DNA of 22,563 nt. Source: an uncultured Brevundimonas sp. (lineage in GTDB: Bacteria; Pseudomonadota; Alphaproteobacteria; Caulobacterales; Caulobacteraceae). Location: positions 1 to 22,563 of the forward strand of contig CAMLNT010000015.1 in the NCBI GenBank assembly GCA_946481425.1, read 5' to 3'. The position numbers and the translations under genes were made by a program. Numbering within the stretch: position 1 is the stretch's first letter; the number at the start of each line of letters is the position of its first letter. Positions 1-6,955 of this stretch are shown one piece after another. The notes under the pieces were generated by a model, which did not search any database, was not told the DNA's origin, and was given only the letters and a program-made list of their open reading frames with translations.

Positions 1-752
1 AGCCGATGACCTTCCTCGAGTTCAACTACATGCTGATGCAGTCGGTGGACTTCCTCGAGCTGAACCGGAAGCGCGGCTGCACCCTCCAGATGGGCGGCTC
101 GGACCAGTGGGGCAACATCGTCTCGGGCGTCGATCTGGTCCGCCGGGTCGATCACAAGGACGCCTTCGGCCTGACCACGCCGCTGCTGACCACCGCCTCC
201 GGCGGCAAGATGGGCAAGACCGCGCAAGGAGCCGTCTGGCTGAACGCCCAACAGCTCAGCCCCTACGACTACTGGCAGTTCTGGAGAAACGTCGACGACG
301 CCGACGTCGGGCGCTTCCTCAGGCTGTTCACCGACGTGCCGGTGGACGAGATCGCCCGGCTGGAGGCGCTGGAAGGCGCCGGCATCAACGACGCCAAGAA
401 GGCGCTCGCCGACGCCGCGACCACCATGCTGCACGGCGCCGAGGCCGCCGCGACCGCCCGCGCGGCCGCCGAGAGCGCCTTCGAGAAGGGTCAGCTGTCG
501 GCCGATCTGCCCACCGTCGAGCTGGCGCGCGACGACGTCATCGGCGCCATGATCGCCGCGGTCGCCACCAGGGCCGGCCTCAGCCAGTCCAACGGCGAGG
601 CCCGGCGTCTGGCCCAGGGCGGCGGCCTGCGCCTGAATGACGTCGCCGTCACCGATGGAGCCCAGCTCCTGACCGACGCCGACCTGACAGCCGACGGCGT
701 CCTCAAGCTCGGCGCCGGCAAGAAGAAGATCGTCCTCGTGAGGCCCGTCTGA
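1..752 (+). CDS. tyrS: Tyrosyl-tRNA synthetase, 3' part (partial)
   Basis: Class I aminoacyl-tRNA synthetase that charges tRNA-Tyr in the cytoplasm. The reading frame is already open at base 3 and runs off the left edge, so the Rossmann N-terminus with the HIGH signature is missing. The visible part begins in the tyrosine-binding region (QMGGSDQWGN, about bases 87-116). It then has GGKMGKT, which is the KMSKS-loop equivalent in the K-[MF]-G-K-T form typical of bacterial TyrRS. It ends in an S4-like RNA-binding domain (NGEARRLAQGGGLRLND, about bases 591-641). The stop TGA at 750-752 overlaps the ATG of the peroxiredoxin gene by one base (TGATG), so the two are probably translationally coupled. 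The ATG at base 6 is internal and is not the gene start. Identity is nearly certain. Confidence 0.97.
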   Translation, partial: PMTFLEFNYMLMQSVDFLELNRKRGCTLQMGGSDQWGNIVSGVDLVRRVDHKDAFGLTTPLLTTASGGKMGKTAQGAVWLNAQQLSPYDYWQFWRNVDDADVGRFLRLFTDVPVDEIARLEALEGAGINDAKKALADAATTMLHGAEAAATARAAAESAFEKGQLSADLPTVELARDDVIGAMIAAVATRAGLSQSNGEARRLAQGGGLRLNDVAVTDGAQLLTDADLTADGVLKLGAGKKKIVLVRPV

Positions 753-1207
753 TGACCGAACTGACCGAAGGGGCCAAGGCCCCCGCCCTCGACCTGCCCA
801 CCGACGACGGCGGCCGCTTCAACCTGGCCGAGGCCAGGGGGCCGGTGGTGGTCTTCTTCTATCCCAAGGCCGACACACCGGCCTGCACCAATGAGGCCAT
901 CGACTTCTCGACCCTCAAGGCTGAGTTCGACGCCAAGGGCGCCACGGTCGTGGGGGTGTCACGGGACCCCGTGAAGAAGCTCGCCCGCTTCCGCGCCAAG
1001 CACGACCTGACCGTGGTCTTGGCCTCCGACGAGAGCGGCGAGGTCACGGAGAGCTGGGGCGTCTGGGTCGAGAAGCAGCTGTATGGCCGCAAATACATGG
1101 GCGTGGAGCGCGCCACGGCTCTCGTCGCCGCTGATGGGACACTGCAGCGGGTGTGGCGAAAGGTCTCGGTTAAGGGACACGCGGCCGACGTTCTCGCTGC
1201 TGTATGA
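752..1207 (+). CDS. bcp: Thioredoxin-dependent peroxiredoxin, Bcp/PrxQ type, one-cysteine form
   Basis: A 151-residue AhpC/TSA-fold peroxidase, the usual Bcp length. It reduces hydrogen peroxide and organic hydroperoxides in the cytoplasm with thiol donors. The peroxidatic cysteine is C45 in YPKADTPACTNEAIDFS, matching the family pattern YPKDxTPGCTxEA. Position 50, which carries the resolving cysteine in E. coli Bcp, is isoleucine here, and C45 is the only cysteine in the protein. It must therefore use an external thiol partner. The start ATG overlaps the tyrS stop codon, so the pair is likely co-transcribed. No terminator of convincing strength follows it. Family assignment is very secure; the one-cysteine mechanism is inferred from sequence alone. 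Confidence 0.95.
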   Translation: MTELTEGAKAPALDLPTDDGGRFNLAEARGPVVVFFYPKADTPACTNEAIDFSTLKAEFDAKGATVVGVSRDPVKKLARFRAKHDLTVVLASDESGEVTESWGVWVEKQLYGRKYMGVERATALVAADGTLQRVWRKVSVKGHAADVLAAV

Positions 1208-1213
1208 CAGCTT

Positions 1214-1240
1214 TGGAAAATCTGAACGCCGCGTTTTCCA
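1214..1240. repeat. Short inverted repeat downstream of bcp
   Basis: TGGAAAA (1214-1220) pairs perfectly with TTTTCCA (1234-1240) across a 13-base loop, starting 7 bases after the bcp stop. It is too short and AT-rich to be a confident terminator. It could be a weak terminator or an operator. The rest of the 259-base gap up to 1466 holds only the CtrA-like site described separately. Confidence 0.3.
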
Positions 1241-1387
1241 TTTCCTTTAATCGCGCCGCTACTGTGCCTCGAATACTCAGGCGCTGGGCGTGAAATCAGG
1301 GCGCGACCAGATTCGTTTCTCATACCCCTGACAGGCGAGTAATCGCCGCAAAGCTGTCGCGCAGCCGTTTTCACGAGCTATTCGTGG

Positions 1388-1403
1388 TTAACGAACGGTG
1401 AAC
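1388..1403 (+). promoter_or_regulatory. CtrA-like box upstream of the M23 peptidase-bactofilin operon
   Basis: TTAAC-N6-TGAAC matches the Caulobacter CtrA full-site consensus TTAAC-N6-TTAAC at 9 of 10 specified bases. It lies 64 bases before the ATG of the M23 gene. A GCTA core at 1421-1424, about 18 bases downstream of the box, could belong to the -10 element (Caulobacter housekeeping form GCTANAWC), but the match is imperfect. Cell-cycle control by CtrA would make sense for morphogenesis genes. This is inference from one motif. Confidence 0.4.
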
Positions 1404-1466
1404 GCGCTTGCATGCTCGCGGCTACTTGCGTCATATGGCTTGGCCGGGTGTGGGGGTGGTTGAGTA

Positions 1467-2624
1467 ATGGTGGAGCGTAGCCGAATTTGGATCAGGCGCG
1501 TCTTTGAGCGCCTCTTTCCCGAACGCCACGTATTCGTCCGAACGCCTGACGGTGAAATCACCGGCCGGGTCCTGACCTCACGCAAACAAATCCTGATGGC
1601 CGCCGGGGCCGTTGTCCTGGCCGGCTGGTGCCTGCTCTCGACCGCTGGCGTGGTCTGGGGCGCGGTTGCGACCTATACCGCTGATCGCGAGCTTCACCGC
1701 GCCCGCGCCGCTTCCGAGCGAATGAACGCCGACCTTCAGGCTCGCCTCGACAGCGCGGTCGCGCGCATGTCCGCGACATCGGACTCGATCGACGACCTCG
1801 CTCACACGGTCGAACGCCGCCACGCGGCCCTGACCCGCGTGATGACCCTCTTCCGAGGCGTGGACGGCGCCGAGGAGGCGCTGCGTCCCGTGGGTCCGCA
1901 GGATCCGGACCGCCCGCCTGTGGCTCGCCTCTTGGCCGTGCAGATGGACCAGGAACGGCTCATCGCCCAGGCCGAGACCTTCGCCGACAGCCGGGCCGAG
2001 CGTCTGCGCCTGGCTTTCCGCCTCGCCGGGCTGAACCCCCAGGCCTACGCGGGCTCGCCCGGGTCTCTCGGCGGCCCGCTTGTCGAGGCCGACGATCCCC
2101 GTGCGCTCGCGACCATACTGGACGTGGATGAAGCCTTTGCGGCCCGGATCCAGCGCGCCGCCGACGATCTGTCTGAAATGCGCTCACTGGCGGATGTCGC
2201 CGACCGGATGCCGTTCGCCCGACCGGCGATCGGCGTGCGCCAGACCTCGAGCTTTGGCGTTCGCTTCGACCCCTTCAACGGCCGTCCAGCCGTCCACCAG
2301 GGGCAGGATTTCGCCGGCCCTCTGATGACGCCGATCCGCGCCACGGCGCCCGGCGTGGTTTCCTTCGCCGGCGTCCGCTCGGGCTACGGCAACACGGTCG
2401 AGATCGACCACGGCGGGGGCTTCAAGACCCGCTACGCCCACCTGCAGGGCTTCAACGTCACCGTCGGCCAGCGCGTCGCGGTGGGCCAGCGCATCGGCGC
2501 CATGGGCTCCACCGGCCGTTCGACCGGCGTCCATCTTCACTACGAGGTGTGGGTCAACGGCCGCCCCCAGAACCCCGCCCGTTTCATGAGAGCCGGAGAT
2601 TATGTTCAGCAAGCCGAAGAATAA
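1467..2624 (+). CDS. Membrane-anchored M23 (LytM-type) peptidoglycan DD-endopeptidase, LmdC-like
   Basis: 385 residues. Zinc metallopeptidase that cleaves peptide crosslinks in periplasmic peptidoglycan. Layout: a basic cytoplasmic tail (1-40), one transmembrane helix (about 41-68, AAGAVVLAGWCLLSTAGVVW region), a helical probably coiled-coil stalk (about 70-125), a linker, and a C-terminal M23 domain (about 255-375). All zinc ligands are present: H277 and D281 in HQGQD, and H358 in HLH (356-358). The supporting motifs GYGN and YAHL are also intact, so it should be an active enzyme and not an EnvC/NlpD-like activator. The 3' end overlaps the bactofilin start by 23 bases, indicating tight co-expression. 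In stalked budding alphaproteobacteria an M23 enzyme called LmdC works with a bactofilin; the arrangement here fits that pair. The start ATG follows a G-rich stretch and gives a plausible inside tail. Confidence 0.92.
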   Translation: MVERSRIWIRRVFERLFPERHVFVRTPDGEITGRVLTSRKQILMAAGAVVLAGWCLLSTAGVVWGAVATYTADRELHRARAASERMNADLQARLDSAVARMSATSDSIDDLAHTVERRHAALTRVMTLFRGVDGAEEALRPVGPQDPDRPPVARLLAVQMDQERLIAQAETFADSRAERLRLAFRLAGLNPQAYAGSPGSLGGPLVEADDPRALATILDVDEAFAARIQRAADDLSEMRSLADVADRMPFARPAIGVRQTSSFGVRFDPFNGRPAVHQGQDFAGPLMTPIRATAPGVVSFAGVRSGYGNTVEIDHGGGFKTRYAHLQGFNVTVGQRVAVGQRIGAMGSTGRSTGVHLHYEVWVNGRPQNPARFMRAGDYVQQAEE

Positions 2625-3210
2625 CCCGCCCGCGCCCGCCAAGGCCAAGTCCGACGTGGCCATCCCGCTGCTGCCCGATCTTCCGTCGCCGGGCGGCCAG
2701 ATGCAGGCCGCCGCGCCCGTCGCTCCGGCTCCCGCACTGGCATCAGCCCCGGCTGCAGCTACGGCGCGCGGTTCGTCCGTGCTGGCCCGCGACCTCGTGT
2801 TCGAAGGCAATATCTCTGGCCAGGGCGAGCTGACCATCGAGGGTCAGGTGAAGGGTGACGTTCGCGTCGGCCGCCTGATCGTCGGTGACACCGGCTCGGT
2901 CGAGGGCTCCGTCCAGGCGGACAGCGTCGAAGTCCGTGGCCGCGTTGTCGGCGCGGTCACCGGCCAGCAGGTCCGCCTGCTCGGCACCGCCTATGTCGAC
3001 GGCGACATCAACCACGAGCAACTGGCCATCGAGGTCGGCGCCTACTTCCAGGGCCGTTGCCTGCAGTCGCGTCCCGGCCAGGCCGCGCCTCAAGCCGCAG
3101 CTCCGGTCGCGCAGGTCGCCCCGGCGCCTGCCCCCTCGCCCGTCGCCGCTGCGCCGGCTCCGGCCCCCGCCCCGCAGGGTGAGGTCGTCAGCCTCAAGCC
3201 GAGCGCCTGA
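2602..3210 (+). CDS. bacA: Bactofilin (polymerising cytoskeletal scaffold)
   Basis: 202 residues. Bactofilins form nucleotide-independent filaments on the inner face of the cytoplasmic membrane and position cell-wall enzymes. The core (about 55-155) is the DUF583 beta-helix, with repeated hydrophobic/glycine turns such as GELTIEGQVKGDVRVGRL and GSVEGSVQADSVEVRGRVVG. It is flanked by disordered Ala/Pro-rich arms; the C-terminal one (about 160-195) is mostly A, P, V and Q. The N-terminus carries MFSKPKNN, a short hydrophobic/basic head typical of membrane-associating bactofilins. Translation starts inside the end of the M23 gene, after GGAG at 2595-2598. This places scaffold and hydrolase in one operon and suggests the bactofilin localises that enzyme. 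It is closest in layout to Caulobacter BacA; the symbol is by analogy. Confidence 0.93.
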   Translation: MFSKPKNNPPAPAKAKSDVAIPLLPDLPSPGGQMQAAAPVAPAPALASAPAAATARGSSVLARDLVFEGNISGQGELTIEGQVKGDVRVGRLIVGDTGSVEGSVQADSVEVRGRVVGAVTGQQVRLLGTAYVDGDINHEQLAIEVGAYFQGRCLQSRPGQAAPQAAAPVAQVAPAPAPSPVAAAPAPAPAPQGEVVSLKPSA

Positions 3211-3237
3211 TCGGCTCGTTCAGGGCCTGAAACGACA

Positions 3238-3266
3238 AAAGGGCGGAGCCGGCGGCTCCGCCCTTT
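3238..3266. terminator. Bidirectional intrinsic terminator between bacA and prfB
   Basis: A perfect 13-bp stem (3238-3250 with 3254-3266, core GGGCGGAGCC/GGCTCCGCCC) with a 3-base loop. AAAA precedes it and TTTC follows it, so the transcript has a U-rich tail in either direction. It sits between the convergent ends of bacA (3210) and prfB (3293) and can serve both. Confidence 0.85.
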
Positions 3267-3292
3267 CTTATGTCTTGCGGCCTGAACGGCGA

Positions 3293-4418
3293 CTAGTCTT
3301 CCGCCGCCTCACCCCGCTTGTCGCCGACGCGGGCCGCCAGGGCGGCCCCCATGAAAGCGTCGAGGTCGCCGTCCAGGACCCCCTGGGTGTCGGAGGTCTC
3401 CACCTCGGTCCTGAGATCCTTCACCATCTGATACGGCTGCAGGACGTAGGATCGGATCTGATGGCCCCAGCCGATGTCCGTCTTGGCGTCGGCCAGGGCC
3501 TGGGCCGCGGCTTCGCGCTTCTGCAGCTCCAGTTCGTAAAGGCGCGCGCGCAACATCTTCCAGGCCTGGTCGCGATTCTGATGCTGCGATCGGCCGGCCT
3601 GACAGGCCACGACGGTGTTAGTCGGCACGTGGGTCAGACGAACGGCCGAGTCGGTCTTGTTGATGTGCTGACCGCCGGCGCCCGATGCCCGGTCGGTGTC
3701 AGTGCGGACGTCTGCCGGATTGATGTCGATCTCGATGGTGTCATCGACGACCGGCGAGACTCCAACCGAGGCGAACGAGGTGTGCCGCTTTGCGGCGGCG
3801 TCATACGGGCTGATGCGCACCAGGCGGTGGACGCCCGATTCCGATTTCAGCCACCCATAGGCGTTGGGTCCCGAAACCTGGATCGTCGCCGACTTGATGC
3901 CGGCCTGGTCGCCGTCTGTTTCTTCCTGGAGTTCGACCTCGTAGCCATGGGCCTTGGCCCAGCGGGTGTACATGCGTAACAGCATCCCCGCCCAGTCGCA
4001 GGACTCGGTGCCGCCGGCGCCGGAGTTCACCTCCAGATAGGCGTCATTGGCGTCCGCCTCGCCGGACAGCAGGGCCTCGAGCTCGGCGCGGCCGGCCCGT
4101 TCCTTGATGGCCTTCAACTGGGCGCGGGCTTCTTCGAGGGCTTCCTCATCGCCCTCCTCGTCCGCCAGTTCCGCCAGACCCACGGCGTCTTCCAGCTCGC
4201 GTTCCATGCCGGTGACGGCGCCGATCTGATCGGCCAGACGCGAGCGCTCGCGGCTGACGGCCTGGGCCTGATCGGGGTTGTCCCAAAGGGTCGGGTCCTC
4301 GACCCGGGCGTTCAGCTCATCGAGCTTTCTGAGAGCGGCGTCCCAGTCAAAGACGCCTCCTGAGCAGAGCGAGGCTCTGCTCGATGTCGGCCTTGGCGGC
4401 CTCGACATCCGGTCGCAT
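3293..4418 (-). CDS. prfB: Peptide chain release factor 2, expressed by programmed +1 frameshift
   Basis: RF2 recognises UGA and UAA stop codons and triggers peptide release on the ribosome. The real start is ATG at 4418-4416. It opens a 23-codon frame ([23 protein letters not shown]) that ends at an in-frame TGA (4349-4347). The remaining 351 codons lie in the +1 frame, giving about 374 residues. The shift site reads AGG AGG CGT CTT TGA C: an internal Shine-Dalgarno (4361-4356), three bases, then CTT-TGA-C. This is the same geometry as E. coli prfB (AGG GGG TAT CTT TGA C). The body has the catalytic GGQ in [19 protein letters not shown] and the anticodon-mimic tripeptide as SPY in place of E. 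coli SPF. A start at ATG 4408 would stay in one frame but gives a nonsense N-terminus ([12 protein letters not shown]...). Last gene of the amiC-mrcA-prfB run, 39 bases after mrcA. Confidence 0.96.
4347..4361 (-). promoter_or_regulatory. Programmed +1 ribosomal frameshift signal in prfB
   Basis: Read on the minus strand: AGGAGG (4361-4356), CGT, CTT (slippery Leu codon, 4352-4350), then TGA (4349-4347) followed by C. This is the autoregulatory RF2 signal: when RF2 is scarce the ribosome pauses at UGA and slips by +1. The spacing from Shine-Dalgarno to CTT is three bases, as in E. coli. Confidence 0.95.
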
Positions 4419-4457
4419 GGTCAATCTCCAGAGATTTCGGAGGGGCCAGATAGGCCC

Positions 4458-6878
4458 TCAGTAAAGCCCACTCAAGTCCTCGGGCGGGCGAGGCGGCGGG
4501 GCCGCGTCAGGCACGGGCGCCGGCTGCTCGTCCGGCGGAACCCGCGGACCGGGGTTGTAAGGCACACCCTCGATCGGCGCATAGGTCTGGCGCTCGCCAG
4601 GCTCGCGACGCTCTTCCTCTTCCTGGCGGCGCCGCAAGGCCTCCGAACCGGGCCGGAAGGCTTCCTCGATGCCGTTCACGTTGCGCCAGACGGCGTTCTG
4701 CGGACGGGCGAACTCCAGCACCGGGCGGCCCCGCATGGCCTCCTGCATGAAGTCCACGAAGATGGGCACGGCCGTCTGGCCGCCCGCCTCGCCCGAGCCG
4801 AGCGAGCGGTTGTCATCGAAGCCGACGAAGACGCCGACGATCAGGTCAGGCGTGTACCCGACGAACCAGGCCGAGCGGTAGTCGTTGGTGGTGCCCGTCT
4901 TGCCGGCCACAGGCCGCTCCAGGACGCGGGCGCGGGTGGCGGTGCCGCGCAGCACTACGCCCTCGAGCATGGAGGTGATCTGATAGGCGGTGATCGGGTC
5001 CATGACCTGCTCGCCGCGCGGCGTGACGCGCGGGCTTTCGCGACCGTCGAAGTTGCGGGCGCAGGTGCGGCACTGGCGAGCCGGATCGAGGTTTTCCTCG
5101 GCGCTCCAGATGGTGTTGCCGTTGCGGTCCTGCACGAGTTCGATCAGGTGCGGTCGCACGCGCCGTCCGCCGTTGGCGAAGGCGGCATAGGCTCCGGTCA
5201 GGCGCAGCGGCGTGGTTTCGCCAGCCCCCAGCGCCATCGACAGCACCGGCTCCATGTCGTCGACCACGCCGTAACGGATCGCGTCGTCCCGCACCCGCTC
5301 CATGCCGATCCGCTGGGCCAGCCGCACGGTCATGGCGTTGCGCGACAGTTCCAGGCCGCGCCGCAGCGTCGTCGGCCCATAGTAGCGGCGGCTGTAGTTC
5401 TGCGGGCTCCAGCGCTGGCCACCCGCGCCGACCAGGCTGATCGGTCCGTCGACGACGATGGAGGTCGGGTTGAAGTCGGTCTCCAGCGCCGAGGCGTAGA
5501 CGAACGGCTTGAAGGCCGAGCCAGGCTGACGCATCGCCTGGGTCGCGCGGTTGAAGCTCGACAGCGAATAGGAATAGCCGCCGACCATGGCCACCACGCG
5601 GCCCGACCAGGGCTCGACGGCCACGAGCGCGCCGTTCACGGCCGGGACCTGCCGCAGGCCGTAGCCGCCGCTCTCAAGGCGCTCGACGAAGATCAGGTCG
5701 CCCACCTCCAAGCCCGCGCCCGCGCGGGCCCAGGCGAGGTCCTCGCCGATGATCGTGCCTTCCGAACTGTCGGACGCCAGCATGATCCCGCCCGAGGTTG
5801 AGGTCACGACGGCGGACTGCCAGGCGCGGCGTTCGGACGCCGGGCTTTCGGCTTGCGCGCGCTCCTGCCAGCCGTCCGTGATCTCGGTCTCACCCCAGGC
5901 GCCCCGCCAGCCGTGGCGGCGGTCATAGGCCTCGAGGCCTCGCATCAGAGAGTCGCGGGCGATCGACTGCAGGCGCGGATCCAGCGTCGTGCGCATGTAG
6001 TAGCCGCCGCGGTTGACGTCCTGGCCCCAGGTCTGGAGCGCGATGCGGCGGGCTTCCTCAACGAAATAGTCGGCGTCCTCGTAGTCCGAGCGGCGCGGCG
6101 CGTCGCGCACGACCAGCGGCTGGGCCGCGGCGTCGGCCCGTTCGTTCTCGGTCAGCCAGCCGAGTTCGCGCATCTGGCCCAGAATCCAGTTGCGGCGGCC
6201 GACGGCGGCTCCGGTGCGGTTACGCGGATGATAGTTGCTCGGTCCCTTCGGCAGGGCGGCAAGGAAAGCCGCTTCCGCCGGCGTCAGCTGCTCCAGCGAC
6301 TTGCCGAAATAGTTATAGGCCGCCGCCGCCACCCCGTAGGAGCGGTAGCCGAGGAAAATCTCGTTCAGATAGAGCTCGAGGATCTGCTCCTTGGAGAGGA
6401 CCGATTCCAGCCGTTGGGCCAGGATCGCCTCGCGCAGCTTGCGGCCCACTGTCGAGTCGCTGGTCAGAAGAACGTTCTTGGCCACCTGCTGGGTGATGGT
6501 CGAACCACCCTCGAGGCGCCGGCCCCGCACCAGATTGGCGACGTTGTTGAGCATGGCGCGGCCCAGCCCGGCCACATCGATGCCGCCGTGCTGGAAGAAG
6601 TGCTTGTCCTCGGCGGCCAGGAACGCCTGGATCACCACCGGCGGAATCTCTTCGTAGGGCACGAAGATGCGGCGTTCCTGCGAAAACTCCCCGATCAGGG
6701 TGCCGTCCCAGGCATAGACGCGCGTCGCCGTCGGAGGCCGATAGTCGGCCAGCTCCCCGGCGTCGGGCAGGTCGTGGAACAGATAGGCGGTGTAGATCGC
6801 CAGAATCATACCGGCGAGGGCCACGGCGCCGAGGATCGCGATCCCGGCCATGACGAACCAACGCTCGGCTGTCTGCAC
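4458..6878 (-). CDS. mrcA: Penicillin-binding protein 1A, bifunctional transglycosylase/transpeptidase
   Basis: Class A PBP of about 806 residues, a usual size for the family. It polymerises lipid II into glycan strands and crosslinks them in the periplasm, anchored in the inner membrane. Numbering from the GTG start: one N-terminal transmembrane helix (about 10-34); a GT51 domain with catalytic E90 in AAEDKHFFQHGG and RRLEGGSTITQQ; an interdomain region with OB-like content; and a transpeptidase domain with S454-x-x-K457 (SAFK), S512-R-N514 and K660-T-G. The tail is proline-rich (about 770-800). I chose GTG at 6878 because AAGGAG lies exactly 6 bases upstream. An in-frame TTG at 6884 abuts that Shine-Dalgarno and cannot use it. 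A CxxC pair (C603, C606) sits in the transpeptidase domain. It lies 77 bases downstream of amiC and 39 upstream of prfB, all on the minus strand. Confidence 0.95.
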   Translation of the reverse strand: MQTAERWFVMAGIAILGAVALAGMILAIYTAYLFHDLPDAGELADYRPPTATRVYAWDGTLIGEFSQERRIFVPYEEIPPVVIQAFLAAEDKHFFQHGGIDVAGLGRAMLNNVANLVRGRRLEGGSTITQQVAKNVLLTSDSTVGRKLREAILAQRLESVLSKEQILELYLNEIFLGYRSYGVAAAAYNYFGKSLEQLTPAEAAFLAALPKGPSNYHPRNRTGAAVGRRNWILGQMRELGWLTENERADAAAQPLVVRDAPRRSDYEDADYFVEEARRIALQTWGQDVNRGGYYMRTTLDPRLQSIARDSLMRGLEAYDRRHGWRGAWGETEITDGWQERAQAESPASERRAWQSAVVTSTSGGIMLASDSSEGTIIGEDLAWARAGAGLEVGDLIFVERLESGGYGLRQVPAVNGALVAVEPWSGRVVAMVGGYSYSLSSFNRATQAMRQPGSAFKPFVYASALETDFNPTSIVVDGPISLVGAGGQRWSPQNYSRRYYGPTTLRRGLELSRNAMTVRLAQRIGMERVRDDAIRYGVVDDMEPVLSMALGAGETTPLRLTGAYAAFANGGRRVRPHLIELVQDRNGNTIWSAEENLDPARQCRTCARNFDGRESPRVTPRGEQVMDPITAYQITSMLEGVVLRGTATRARVLERPVAGKTGTTNDYRSAWFVGYTPDLIVGVFVGFDDNRSLGSGEAGGQTAVPIFVDFMQEAMRGRPVLEFARPQNAVWRNVNGIEEAFRPGSEALRRRQEEEERREPGERQTYAPIEGVPYNPGPRVPPDEQPAPVPDAAPPPRPPEDLSGLY

Positions 6879-6955
6879 GTCCAACTCCTTGGTCCGGGCG
6901 GTCGCCGGGCCGAAGGAATGGATTTAGCCGGAGCCGCCGCCGGGGGAAAGGCGCT

